DNA of 64,000 bases from Serripes groenlandicus (lineage: Eukaryota; Mollusca; Bivalvia; Cardiida; Cardiidae): NCBI GenBank assembly GCA_031761405.1, contig JASEVX010000001.1, forward strand, positions 202,944,390 to 203,008,389, read 5' to 3'. Below are positions 41,697-51,916 of this stretch, one piece after another; positions within the stretch are counted from its first letter, which is position 1, and each line of letters begins with the position of its first letter. The position numbers and the translations under genes were made by a program. The notes under the pieces are model-generated. The model was not told where the DNA came from, ran no database searches, and saw nothing but the letters and a program-made list of their open reading frames with translations.

Positions 41697-43048
41697 AACC
41701 CTTTCCAAAATGCAGTCGGATTTTAATGCATATATAACAGCCAACGACTTGCAAACATTGTGACAAAATGAACAAAATGAACAAGAGGCCCAAGAGGGCC
41801 AGTATCGCTCCACGGCCATAAGGCAAAAATAAAATCTCCAAACAGCCCTGCCCCGTGGTGGCTATTTTTTTTACCAACCACCATGGCTTAAAGGAATCTT
41901 GTAGAGTGTCACCAAAGGAATGTTTCTGCAAAATTATTTGAAAATATGCCTGACACTTTCGGAGGAGAAGATTTTTTAAGTTTTCACTATGGTCATATAA
42001 GTCAAAATAGCCCCGCCCTCTGGTGGCCATGTTTTTCGACCAATCAACATGGCTTGAAGGAATCTGATAGAGGGTCACCCAATGAACATTTCTACAAAAT
42101 TATTTGAAAATCGGCTGAACACTTTCGGAGAAGAAGATGTTTTAAGTTTTCACTATAGCTATATAACGCAAAAAAGCCCCGCCCCCCCTGGCGGCCATGT
42201 TTTTCGCCCAATCAACATTTCTTGAAGGAATCTAATTAAGGTTCACACAAGGAACATTTCTACAAAATTATTTGAAAATCGGCCTGACACTTTTGGAGGA
42301 GAAGATTTTTTAAGTTTGCTCTTTAGCCATATAGGCAAAATAGCCCCGCCCTGTGACGGCCATGTTTTTTTACCAATCAACATGGCTTGAAGGAATCTGA
42401 TAGAGGGTCACCCACGGAACATTTCTACATAATTATTTGAAAATCTGCTGAACACTTTTTGAGAAGAAGATTATTTAAGTTTTCACTATAGCTATATAAG
42501 GCAAAAAAGCCCCGCCCCCTGGCGGCCATGTTTTTCGCCCAATCAAAATTTCTTGAAGGAATCTAATAAAGGGTCACCCAAGGAACATTTCTACAAAATT
42601 ATTTGAAAATCGGCCTGACACTTTCGGAGAAGAAGATTTTTTAAGTTCTCACTATTTTTTTTCTTTCGGTTGCCATGGAAACCAGAATTTTGAATGGATC
42701 AAAAAAAATTGAAGGAATTTAGTAGAGGACATTGAGAGGATGCTTCCCATGAAGTTTCAACCAAATTGGCCAAGTGGTTAGGGAGAAGAAGTTGTTTAAA
42801 GGAAAAAGTTAACGCACGCACGCACACACGCACGCACGCACGGAGGACAATTCGCCATGACATAAGCTCGACTGGCTTTCAGCCAGTGGAGCTAAAAATT
42901 GCTCATACGGAGCAATTTCTCCTTTTGTCTTACATATTATTTCAACACTTAACAATAATAAAACGTTATTTCAGAGATTTATCCATATTTTTGCATTTAC
43001 GTTTTTTCAGAGCTGTCTGCTGACGTCAGAAGTTGTCTGGAATAGGGT
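41697..43048 (-). mobile_element. MITE-A split by a pearl-like element
   Basis: Left 41697-41780 (AACCCTTTCCAAAATGCAG...GACAAAATGAA) and right from 42897 (ATTGCTCATACGGAGCAATTTCTCC...GGAATAGGGTATAAA). Confidence 0.78.
41781..42897 (+). mobile_element. Pearl-like element nested in MITE-A
   Basis: Head ACAAGAGGCCCAAGAGGGCCAG, about five core units of the GCCCCGCCCCCTGGCGGCCATG type, ACGCACGCACGCACACACGCACG, and hairpin tail TCGACTGGCTTTCAGCCAGTGGAGCTAAAAA. Confidence 0.85.
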
Positions 43049-43190
43049 ATAAATCACTGCAATATTCAACAGCAAATCTCTTATTCTTTTCACTACTTCT
43101 GAAGCTAAGATATTAAATCTATCAAAATCTCATTTATTTCTCTATTTCAGTTTGGAAGATATAGGAATATTCTCTCTGCTTGTATCATGC

Positions 43191-43661
43191 TTAACCTTTC
43201 TCCATATTCAATGCATTTTAACACATCTACTGCAGATGACTTACAATTTTTAGAAAGATTGTGACATAAGGAGACAATTATGCATATAATGATAATTTAA
43301 ATATATTATTTTGACAGAATGTGTTCAGCTAGCTCTATCCATAATAAACTCATTTAGAATTATATTTTGCTAAATTTGCCTAAAAGTGTTCAAAGTCATC
43401 TGCTGTTTATGGGAAAAGATTAACCCTTTCCAACAAACAACAAATATGCAGCAGACTACATTTAATTAATTCTAGGTGATATTTTAATTATGGAAAAGCG
43501 CTATAAGGGAAAGCTTCATCATTGAAAAATAGTTCAAAACATTATGGAAAAAAGAGAAGTAATAAGCTCATCATAAGCAATTTCTTCCTTAAATGCCACA
43601 ATGAGTTCAAAAGCTGTCATCTGCAGCGATGTCAAAATGTGTCTATAAGTGGGAAAGGCCA
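43191..43661. mobile_element. Two older MITE-A copies sharing TTAA
   Basis: Copy 43191-43423 and copy 43420-43661 meet in the TTAA at 43420-43423. Outer tips are TTAACCTTTCTCC and GTGGGAAAGGCC. Confidence 0.75.
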
Positions 43662-43766
43662 ATAAACCTTTGCAATAACAACATCAATACATATTCCAAG
43701 TAGATTTACTCGCTGCAGCGCCGCCACAACCCATTTATCAATATAATGCTATTTTTGACACATCTT

Positions 43767-44125
43767 TTAAACTTTTCCACAATGCAGGTTGTTATTTTGA
43801 TGCATCAGTCTCAGCAGCAGACAACGTTGAAACCATTTTGGCTCATATAACAGAGAAACTGATAATCATGAGCAATTTATCCTTACAGTTAACTATGTTT
43901 CTGCTGACGATAATGTCTGCCGTATGTGGGACTAGTTGGATAACACTTTCTCACATGCAATGATATACATCTGCAGCAGACCGCTTTCGAAAAAAATGTG
44001 GTAAAAGTGAAATTGCTCATGATGAGCCATAATTATTCCTTTGCAATAATAATAATTCAAAATTGTTTTCATCTCCAATCCATTATCATTATCTCTATTA
44101 AGAACATGTTATGCCAGTCTCTTTC
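43767..44125. mobile_element. Degenerate MITE-A fragments
   Basis: A decayed copy at about 43767-43945 (CAGCAGCAGACAACG, GTATGTGGGACTAG), then a left-end fragment from about 43948 (GATAACACTTTCTCACATG, CTGCAGCAGACCGC). Confidence 0.6.
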
Positions 44126-44350
44126 TTCATCACCAAAACAAAATGTCAACCTACCAGAACCCTTTGAATATATAAACTCAGTCTGAACACCTTTAATATG
44201 TTAAACAACATATCGGTAGAACCGATGGATGCTCCCTGAAGTATAGCGAGGACACAGGAACTAATGGTGATATACTATATGTAGCAAAATTAATTGGTCA
44301 TATATGTAAGTAAAACATAGAAATGTGAGTCAGAAGTGGAAAGAGATATA

Positions 44351-45547
44351 ACAAGAGCTGTCGGAGGACAGCATGCTCAACTATTCCACTGCTTATTTGA
44401 TTACTGAGATAATGGACTCTAATGTAGTTGCATGCTAAACATTAACCACAATGTATTAAAGGGTGATAATTTGCATTATATGCAGGATAGAGTTATTTAA
44501 CTTGATTATTTTCATAGGTGTGATGATTGGAAAGGGTTGTATAACGTTTCAATGGAATTCATCAAGTAGTTACTAAGATATGGACTCTTAATGTAGTTGC
44601 ACGCAAACCTTTAACCATAGGGCAACAATTTGCACCATATGCAACTAGTTCAAAGTTATTGCAAAAAATAGTGTTTTTTTCGTTAAAGGTCAAAGTGACC
44701 TTGACCTTTGACCTTATGATCCCATGACCTGTTTGAGTCAAGTGCTGATCATGACCATTACCCAAACTAAGTTTCAGGGTCATAGGCCTAAGAAATCAGT
44801 AGTTTTAAAGCAAGGAATGTTTCTGTATTGAAGGTCACAGTTAACTTGACCTTTGACCTATTGACTCCAAACTCTCTAGGCATCACCAACTTGCTATGAT
44901 GTATGTCAATACCAAGTTTGAAGATAATAGGCCTAGCTAGCGTATGTTAAGGGTAAATACTAGCTTTCACAAAAACTTTTAACCATTAACTGTTTCTTTA
45001 CAGAAAGGTCACAGTGACCTTGACCTTTGACCTAGAAACTCCAAACTCTAGGCAAAACCAACTTGAAGATCACAGGCCTATGTGTATGTTAGTTATAAGT
45101 GTAAATGCTAGCTTGCACGAAAACTTTAACCATGAACTGTTTCCATATAGAAGGTCACAGTTACCTTGACCTTTGAACTACCGACTCCAAAGTTTGTAGG
45201 CATCACCAACTTGCTATAAAGAATGTCCATACAAAGTTTAAAGACCATAGGCCTAGGCGTATGTTAGTTATAAGGGTAAATGCTAGCTTGCACAAAAACT
45301 TTAACCATGAACTGTTTCTTTATATAGAAAGTTACAGTGACCTTGACCTTTGACCTACTCACTCCAAACTGTGTAGGCATCACCAACGTGCTATGAAGTA
45401 TGTCTATACCAAGTTTGAAGATCATTGGCCTAGGCGTATGTAAGTTATAAGGGTAAATGCTAGCTTGCACAAAAACTTGAACCAACGCCAACGGCGATGG
45501 GGTGACTACAATAGCTCCCCTTAATCTTCGAATAGTCAAGCTAAAAA
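44351..45547 (+). mobile_element. Pearl-like element with half-site-rich core
   Basis: Head ACAAGAGCTGTCGGAGGACAGCATGCTC, five to six core units of about 170 bp with AGGTCACAGTGACCTTGACC and TTTGACCTA, then CAACGCCAACGGCGATGGGGTGACTAC, AGCTCCCC, tail AGTCAAGCTAAAAA. Confidence 0.85.
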
Positions 45548-46012
45548 GCGCATCTCCTCTTGTTATATATTATGATGCTTACATTTAAGTGTCATTGAAG
45601 TCCAACTTGTAATTGCTGAGAAGCAGCCTGGACATGAATAGTCTTTAAATATATTATATTATACTAAGGACAAGTAAATTAAGTCTGTCAAATTATTCAG
45701 CGGTAACATGTTGATAACATGCACAACTCCTCTTGTTAGTGAAGCGGAATCCCTGTAAGTAACAGTGAATTTCTAATAGTGGTTGCTGAGAAATAGCCCA
45801 GACACAAACGGTCCTAATAATAATATCCTTAACTCAATAGATATTCAAAGAACCAAGTTGTTCAATTCTGTTAAAAATCTTTCAGCCTGAACATGTTGAA
45901 AATACGTACATCTACTCTTGTTAATGAATTAAGCTTCCCATTAAGTTTTCATTGGATTCCGTCTGGTGGTTGCCGAGAATTAGCCTGGACATGAATTCTC
46001 ATGTGTTATTTT

Positions 46013-46239
46013 ATATTACCATTTCCCTCGTATAGATGCTTTCTGACGCCTGTCAGACTGCAGCAGACTACTTTTTGAAAACATGTCAAAACAAGCAATT
46101 TCTCCATTTGTCACCATGTTTTTAACTCCGACTATATTCAATTATTGTACTTTCATTTAAATGGAGTTTCCCTTTCTTTTTGGTTATGCTTTCAAATTCG
46201 TCTGCTACAGATTAATTGTCACATGGGGGAAAGGTTTAA
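46013..46239 (-). mobile_element. MITE-A, older
   Basis: CCATTTCCCTCGTATAGATGC at left, reduced hairpin, and GTCTGCTACAGATTAATTG...GGGGGAAAGGTTTAA at right. Confidence 0.75.
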
Positions 46240-46460
46240 AGGGTAATAAGCCAATAACTCAGTCAAAAATCTCTCAACCCGAACTTGCTGAAGATATGCA
46301 CGTCTTCTCTTGTTAGTAAAGTTTCCCAGAAACCTTCATTGAATTAAGGTCAGAGGTTGCTGAGAAATAGCCCGGACAAAAACAGGAAGGACAGAAATTG
46401 AAAGTGCAATAATCATCGAACCAGAACTTGTTGACGATATGCACAATACTCCTCTTGATA

Positions 46461-46534
46461 CATCCTCGGTACCCAGGCTATTCATAAACTATATGATATC
46501 ATATAGTTTATGAATAGCCTGGGTACCGAGGATG
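46461..46534. mobile_element. Perfect 74-bp palindrome with 9-bp flanking direct repeats
   Basis: Two 37-bp arms (CATCCTCGGTACCCAGGCTA...) meet with no spacer at GATATC, and every base pairs. Immediately outside, CTCTTGATA occurs at 46452-46460 and again at 46535-46543. This looks like the terminal repeats of a small transposon with its interior removed, with a target duplication as long as those of Mutator-like elements. No recognised homologue in the window. Confidence 0.8.
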
Positions 46535-46869
46535 CTCTTGATAGTAAAGCTTCCCATAAAGTAGTTCCGGAGGAATAGCCAACAACAAAAGCGGAATAGA
46601 TGGTGAAACGGGCAACTGTATCCTCCACTGAAACTTTTTCCATGAGCATAATAAACCTTAATGTATATTTTTGACAAAAAAATCTAAAAGTTATATATAG
46701 CTGTTATACCCCAAGGTTATGTTATATGATGCCAAATTAGAGTGTCAATCCGATCCAAAATTGCCAGACTCTGATCATATTACTTATAGAAGTCTGGTGC
46801 AAAGGTGTCAAATAAAGTCTGTATCAGGAAATGTGTATTAATAGGCTGTCTGTTCCTCACCCAAGTCAT

Positions 46870-47850
46870 TCTTACTCTTTCCAACATATGACAAATCTGT
46901 AGCAGACGACTTAAATATCTAGGCAAAAATTTGTAAAATCTCGAAAAAAAGAAATGATAACAAGAGATGTATGTTAAACATTATGCCCATTTGAGGGCCA
47001 TGTGTGCAAGCAATGTTAAGTTATCACTTGGACAATATTTCGCGTTCAAGGTCAGTGACCTTGACCCGATGACGTCAAAATCAATAGGGTTCATCTACTG
47101 GTCAATCCAAGCCGCTATGTCAATTTTGAGGGCCATGGGTGCAGGCAATGTCGATTTATCACATGGACAAACTTTCTGCGTTCAATGTCACTGTGACCTT
47201 GACCTTTGACCTCAAAATCAATTGGGGTCATCTACTGGTCAGGCCCAATCTCCAAGTCAAGTTTGAGATCCATAGGTCAAAGCATTGTTAAGTTATCACT
47301 CAGAAAAGCTTGGTCACTGTGACCTTGACCTTTCACCTGATGACCTCACAATAGGGGTCATCTACTGGTCACCCCCAGCCTCCATGTTAAGTTTGAGGGC
47401 CATGGGTGCATGCAATGTGGAGTCATCGCTCGAACAAGAGTTTGCGTTCAAGATCAGTGACCTTGACCTTTGACCTGATGACATTAAAATCAATAGGGGT
47501 CATCTACTGGGTGAAGGCAATGTTGAGTTATCACTCAGACAAGCTTTTCACATTCAAGGTCACTGTGAACTTGACCTAATGACGTCAAAATTTACCGGTC
47601 AGGCCCAACCTCCAAGTCAAGTTTGAGGACCATAGGTCCAGGCATTGTTGAGTTATCACTCGGACAAGCTTTGGTCTACCGACGGACTGACCAACCGACA
47701 AGTGCAAAGCAATAAACCCCTCTTTTTTGAAGGGGGCATAATTATTGAATAAAGGTTAAAACATTGTGTCAAAAGGAGAATTTGCTCATTATGAATAACT
47801 TCTCCTTTTGTCAAAATATTTTCAAAAGTTATCTGTTGAAGATGCATCAG
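46870..47850 (+). mobile_element. MITE-A split by a pearl-like element
   Basis: Left 46870-46959 (CTCTTTCCAACATATGAC...GTAGCAGACGACTT) and right 47736-47850 (TTATTGAATAAAGGTT...GGAGAATTTGCTCATTATGAATAACTTCTCC). Confidence 0.72.
46960..47735 (+). mobile_element. Pearl-like element with half-site-rich core, nested in MITE-A
   Basis: Head ACAAGAGATGTATGTTAAACATTATGCCC, five core units related to 33488-34392, GACGGACTGACCAACCGAC, and hairpin tail AACCCCTCTTTTTTGAAGGGGGCATAA. Confidence 0.82.
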
Positions 47851-47996
47851 TCTTACAAACAGAAAGCTTAATTAGAATATTCATCTTGGTGCTTTAACCC
47901 AATTTCATCAATGTATCAGTTATATAAAGGTAACAGTATGCCAAACACTCCCTGGGTGTCTTAAATTGGTAGTACGTACATAGTACTTAAAGTACC

Positions 47997-48386
47997 TTAA
48001 TCCCCATCTCCCACATATAACAATTATGCAGTGGACGACTTCGAAATGATCATGGCTAATATATGGAATATATAATGAAAGTGTAAAAATTAAATAAAGT
48101 TGAAAATAATGTGTCAAAAGGGGAAATTGCTCTTTCAGAATAATAATAAATTCCCATTTTGACACAATCTTTTCAAATGTCGTCTGCTGCAGAGGTGTCA
48201 AAAGGTGCCTTTTAAGTAAGAATAGGTTTACCCGCTTTCCCACTTGTAGATGCATTTGTAACAGACGACTTTTCAAATCATTGTGGCAAAAAGAGAAAAT
48301 GCAATTTTCTTCTTTTGTCACTATGTTTTCAAAAAGCCGTCTGCTGCAGAGGCGTCAGAAAGCGTTTATATGAGGGAAAGGGTTAA
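47997..48386. mobile_element. Two MITE-A copies end to end
   Basis: Older copy about 47997-48230 (TTAATCCCCATCTCCCAC...CGTCTGCTGCAGAGGTG). Shortened copy about 48227-48386 with hairpin loop loss and an intact right end (GAGGGAAAGGGTTAA). Confidence 0.78.
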
Positions 48387-48395
48387 AAGCTTAAG

Positions 48396-48475
48396 AAATG
48401 TGCCTTGCCAAAGAGCATTCCACAATGGCAGTCCTGAGACCACAGGATCGACTCCCAATCTCAAATTAAGCATGC
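48396..48475 (-). mobile_element. SINE fragment between MITE-A copies
   Basis: AAGAAATGTGCCTTGCCAAAGAGCATTCCACAATGGCAGTCCTGAG and GGATCGACTCCC, like the body of the SINE at 19372. Confidence 0.6.
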
Positions 48476-48478
48476 AAT

Positions 48479-48884
48479 TTAACTCTTTCCTACATACGAC
48501 AATTCTGCAGCAGATAATTATGCAGCAGACGACTTTGAAAACATATTGGCAATGATGTGAAATATCTCCATAAATGAGAGTTTAATCATTAAATAGAGTT
48601 GGAAAAATAATGTGGCAAAAGGGAAAAATTGCTCATGATGAGCAACTTCTCCTTTTGACATAATGTTTTTAAAAGTCATCTGCTGCAAATGCGTCAGAAT
48701 GTGTCTGCAAGTTGGGGAAAGGGTTAAACCACAAGGTCACTACAGCTTTCAAAAAGCTATAAACCCTTTCCAAATGACAGACGCATTCACTAAGTCATTT
48801 GGAAAGACTTTATCATAGTTTTGCCCAGATTATTTTTAATTGGTCTGCTGCAGACTTGTTTAGCTATATGTGGGAAAGGGTTAA
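48479..48884. mobile_element. MITE-A copy and a short deletion derivative
   Basis: Copy 48479-48727 (TTAACTCTTTCC...GGGGAAAGGGTTAA) carries a small internal duplication of CAGCAGAC. A 120-bp derivative at about 48761-48884 keeps only the two ends (AAACCCTTTCC, GTGGGAAAGGGTTAA). Confidence 0.8.
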
Positions 48885-49071
48885 GGAACTAGGATGGTTT
48901 ACAGTTTTACATATCCATGTTTTATTTCATGTCCAATTGCATGTCAGCATGAGTGATGTTCAGTCTTCAGGATTCTATGTATGCGAACAGACAAGCTGAC
49001 AATATAGATTTATGAGTGTTTTATTACTTGTACTGAATGGCAGTTCCAATCAATAATCAATATTAAACCCT

Positions 49072-49527
49072 TTAACCCTTTCCCTCATATAGACGCTTTC
49101 TGATGCCTCGGCAGCAGACGGCTTTTTGAAAACATACTGACAAAGAAGAAATTGCTCAAAACGAGCAATTTCTCCTTTTGACACAATGTTTTACACTTTT
49201 AGTCATAGGTTATCCAATTGATTATAGAGATTTTCGATTTTTTAAACAAAATAAGTTCAAAGTCGTCTGCTGCAGAATTGTCGTATCATCAGACGGAAAG
49301 GGTTAAATACACTTTCCCTGATACAGAAGACATAATTATGATCCCAATGTAGCAGAAGGTTTTCAAAAACAGTGTGGCAAACAAAAAAATTGCTCATTAT
49401 AATGTTTTTAACTCCAGCTTATATTTTTAAATACTTTAATTGATAAAGATTTTCCAAAGTTTAAATTGGTGTAGATGTTTTCAAAGTTTTCTGCTGCAGA
49501 TTTGTTGAATATGTGAATTGGGTTAAA
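49072..49527. mobile_element. MITE-A pair
   Basis: Minus-orientation copy 49072-49306 with perfect left tip and hairpin and a small CATCAGA insertion in the right tip. It is followed at once by an older, tip-eroded copy to 49527 (CTGCTGCAGATTTGTTG, GTGAATTGGGTTAA). Confidence 0.85.
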
Positions 49528-50162
49528 CACTTTGGCATTCTGCTTTTCATTTCGGATCAGTATATTTTTTGATGTGTAAATTTTCCTATACTAATAAACT
49601 GGTTGCCCTGATCAAACTGCATAATTATATAAATCCCAGGGCGAGTTTGGTCTGCCATGCAGTTGCAATTTAAGAGCTAAGGAAAACTAATTGTTCAGTT
49701 ACAATAGCATATCAAGTGGTTTATTGAGTTGTCAGAAAAGCGACCAATTATTGTAGACATTTTTTTGCTCACAAGTCAATGATCTTCTATGCTCTTTTGA
49801 TAGTATTGTATTTTTTCCCCCAGAAGTTGTCTCTTTGATAGATTTTTTTATCCCTTGTGAATGAGCTGTTGAAGTTTTGTCTGTGTCGATACAATGATAT
49901 TTAGCAAGCCTTAGTGACTTGTTAAGTCAATAATGCCTGATGACAATCTTGTCATATTTTCCTATTTAAATGGACATATCTAGATACGGACTTATTTACT
50001 GTGGAACATTGCAGTGGACAGGAAAGATGATATTGGTTCCACACCTTAAATTTACATCGAGATTTTAAAAAATATAAGATTACAAAGAAACCAAAACATC
50101 CCGCTTGCTTTAGCTCAAGAGTGATGCATAGCTGATCCGATCGTTCAGACCCATTTAGCCTC
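49528..50162. other. AT-rich stretch without recognised features
   Basis: No repeats, inverted repeats or convincing exons seen between the MITE-A pair and MITE-C. It could hold unrecognised non-coding sequence of the LNX first introns. Confidence 0.45.
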
Positions 50163-50434
50163 TTATATATCGAGGGCTTGGCGTGAAACGGTTGTAACTC
50201 AATTGGTATTTTTTTTACCAAGGTTAATCACCTCGCCATCAACTCTTTATAAGCGTTAAATCATTTTTCTTGGTAAACAATGGAAATTTAGGTGCCATTG
50301 CTCGTTCTGAGAAATGGCACCTAAATTTGCATTGTTTACAAAGGTGTCAAAATTGCCCCTAAACCAGGGTTTTCAAAATATGTTTTTAGGCAAAAAACGT
50401 CTCATGCCAAGCCCTCGTTATATTGGGTGTCCCT
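50163..50434. mobile_element. MITE-C, palindromic element
   Basis: Terminal inverted repeats CGAGGGCTTGGCGTGA / CATGCCAAGCCCTCG with TATAT-rich flanks, and an internal hairpin AAATTTAGGTGCCATTGCTC/GAGAAATGGCACCTAAATTT inside AACAATG/CATTGTT. Its hairpin resembles that of MITE-B. No coding content. Confidence 0.8.
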
Positions 50435-50541
50435 CAGCCACAGGGGCCAGAGCATGATGAAAGTCATTAATTAAGGGAAATAGTGGCCTAGAGGTGAACC
50501 AACGGTTGAAGGTACAATTCCTGAGAGAGCTGGGTCAATAT

Positions 50542-50754
50542 TTAACCCTTTCCCTCATATAGACGCTTTCTGACGCCTCAGCAGCAGACGGCTTTTTAAA
50601 AACATACTGACAAAAGTAGAAAATTGCTCAAAACGAGCAATTTCTCCTTTTGCCACAATGTTTTCCTCTTTTAATCATAGAGATTTTCCATTTTCTTGAC
50701 AAAATATATTCAAAGTCGTCTGCTGCAGAATTGTCGTATGAGAGAAAGGGTTAA
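50542..50754 (-). mobile_element. MITE-A with small internal deletion
   Basis: TTAA at both ends, CCCTTTCCC and GAGAAAGGG tips. It lacks the TTATCCATTCAATTA stretch present in full copies. Confidence 0.9.
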
Positions 50755-50870
50755 AACCTCCTCCCACAGCAAAGCTGGCTTTATATAGAGTAACAAGGAA
50801 GCAGACATTGTGAGTTATTAACATAAATTCTAAAAGCTTACTTCACAATCCATGTAGAATAATTATACAA

Positions 50871-51105
50871 TTGATTGATTGTTTGGTGTTTTACGCCACT
50901 TTTAAACATTTTTTTCCGTTATATCACAGCTTTTCCATTAACAGTACTTACTGGTCAATTGTTCCCAACACCAGCCAGTCAGTCGTAATGCTAACCCTAC
51001 AACCCTGAGGGTCAAGGTCCGCACATCCATTACTACCATTTTTAAAGTCTAAATGGCATGACCCGGCAGTCAGATCCAAAGAATAAACAGCAAGCCAGCT
51101 GAAGT
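50871..51105 (-). mobile_element. tRNA-derived SINE
   Basis: GATTGTTTGGTGTTTTACGCCACTTTTAAAC tail, CAGTCAGTCGTAATGCTAACCC, CATTACTACCATTTTTAAAGTC, GACCCGGCAGTCAGATCC. Confidence 0.78.
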
Positions 51106-51916
51106 TGCTCTACAAAAACTTGTCTTATATTAGCTTTTTCCCTAAATGACAATTCTGCAGCAGACTGATATAAACATATTTTGTCATAAAATAGAAAATC
51201 TCTATAATTAAATGGATAACCTCAGTGACTAAAGGTGGAAAACATTGTGGCAAAAGGAGAAATTGCTCGTCTTGAGCAATTTCTTCTTTTGTCAATTAGA
51301 TGTTTTCAACAAGAGGGCCATGATGGCCCTGGATCGCTCACCTTAATTATACAATGTACTGCAATGCAAAACACATCAAGACAATTATTCTGAATGCATC
51401 CTCCACAGTGTTAACAATATTTTCCTTCATTTTGCCTAGTGATCTATATTTTTTTACCTGATATGATTCTTTTTTTAGGAGTTGGTCTTCAGAGTGATAG
51501 GTCATGCCATAAGTGCTCTCTTAATTTTGTGAATTATTTTGGAAATAAGCAACTGGATTAATTAATTTTTATACTGTCTTGGAGAACTTTTTAAATGGCT
51601 TTCTGAAAATCTAAATAGTTTTTGTAAAAAGTGATCTTAAAAGAAGCTATTTAATGAAAGAATAGTCTATTTTAGTAATTTTGTGACTTTTTCTAAGGTG
51701 AACTCCTGCTGAGTTCCTCTGTAAGTTTGGATTTATCACACCTCTTTGATGTGGAAGTCACATGCTGTGGTGAAATGATCAGCTAAGGATTATGCAATAG
51801 TACTATCAGTACTTCAAAGTTTTTTACATGTGGTCCCACTGCTAGACCATTTAACACAGTGAAAAATTAATTTGATATAATTTTAATTGAAAACTAGAAT
51901 TGCTAAAAACTACAAA

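Larger units (their letters stand above)
45548..46570 (+). repeat. Diverged pearl-core tandem units
   Basis: About six units of 120-140 bp with GCACATCTCCTCTTGTTA, AAGCTTCCCATAAAG and GTTGCTGAGAAATAGCC(C/T)GGACA, interrupted by a MITE-A (46013-46239) and the 74-bp palindrome (46461-46534). No clear head. Confidence 0.65.
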
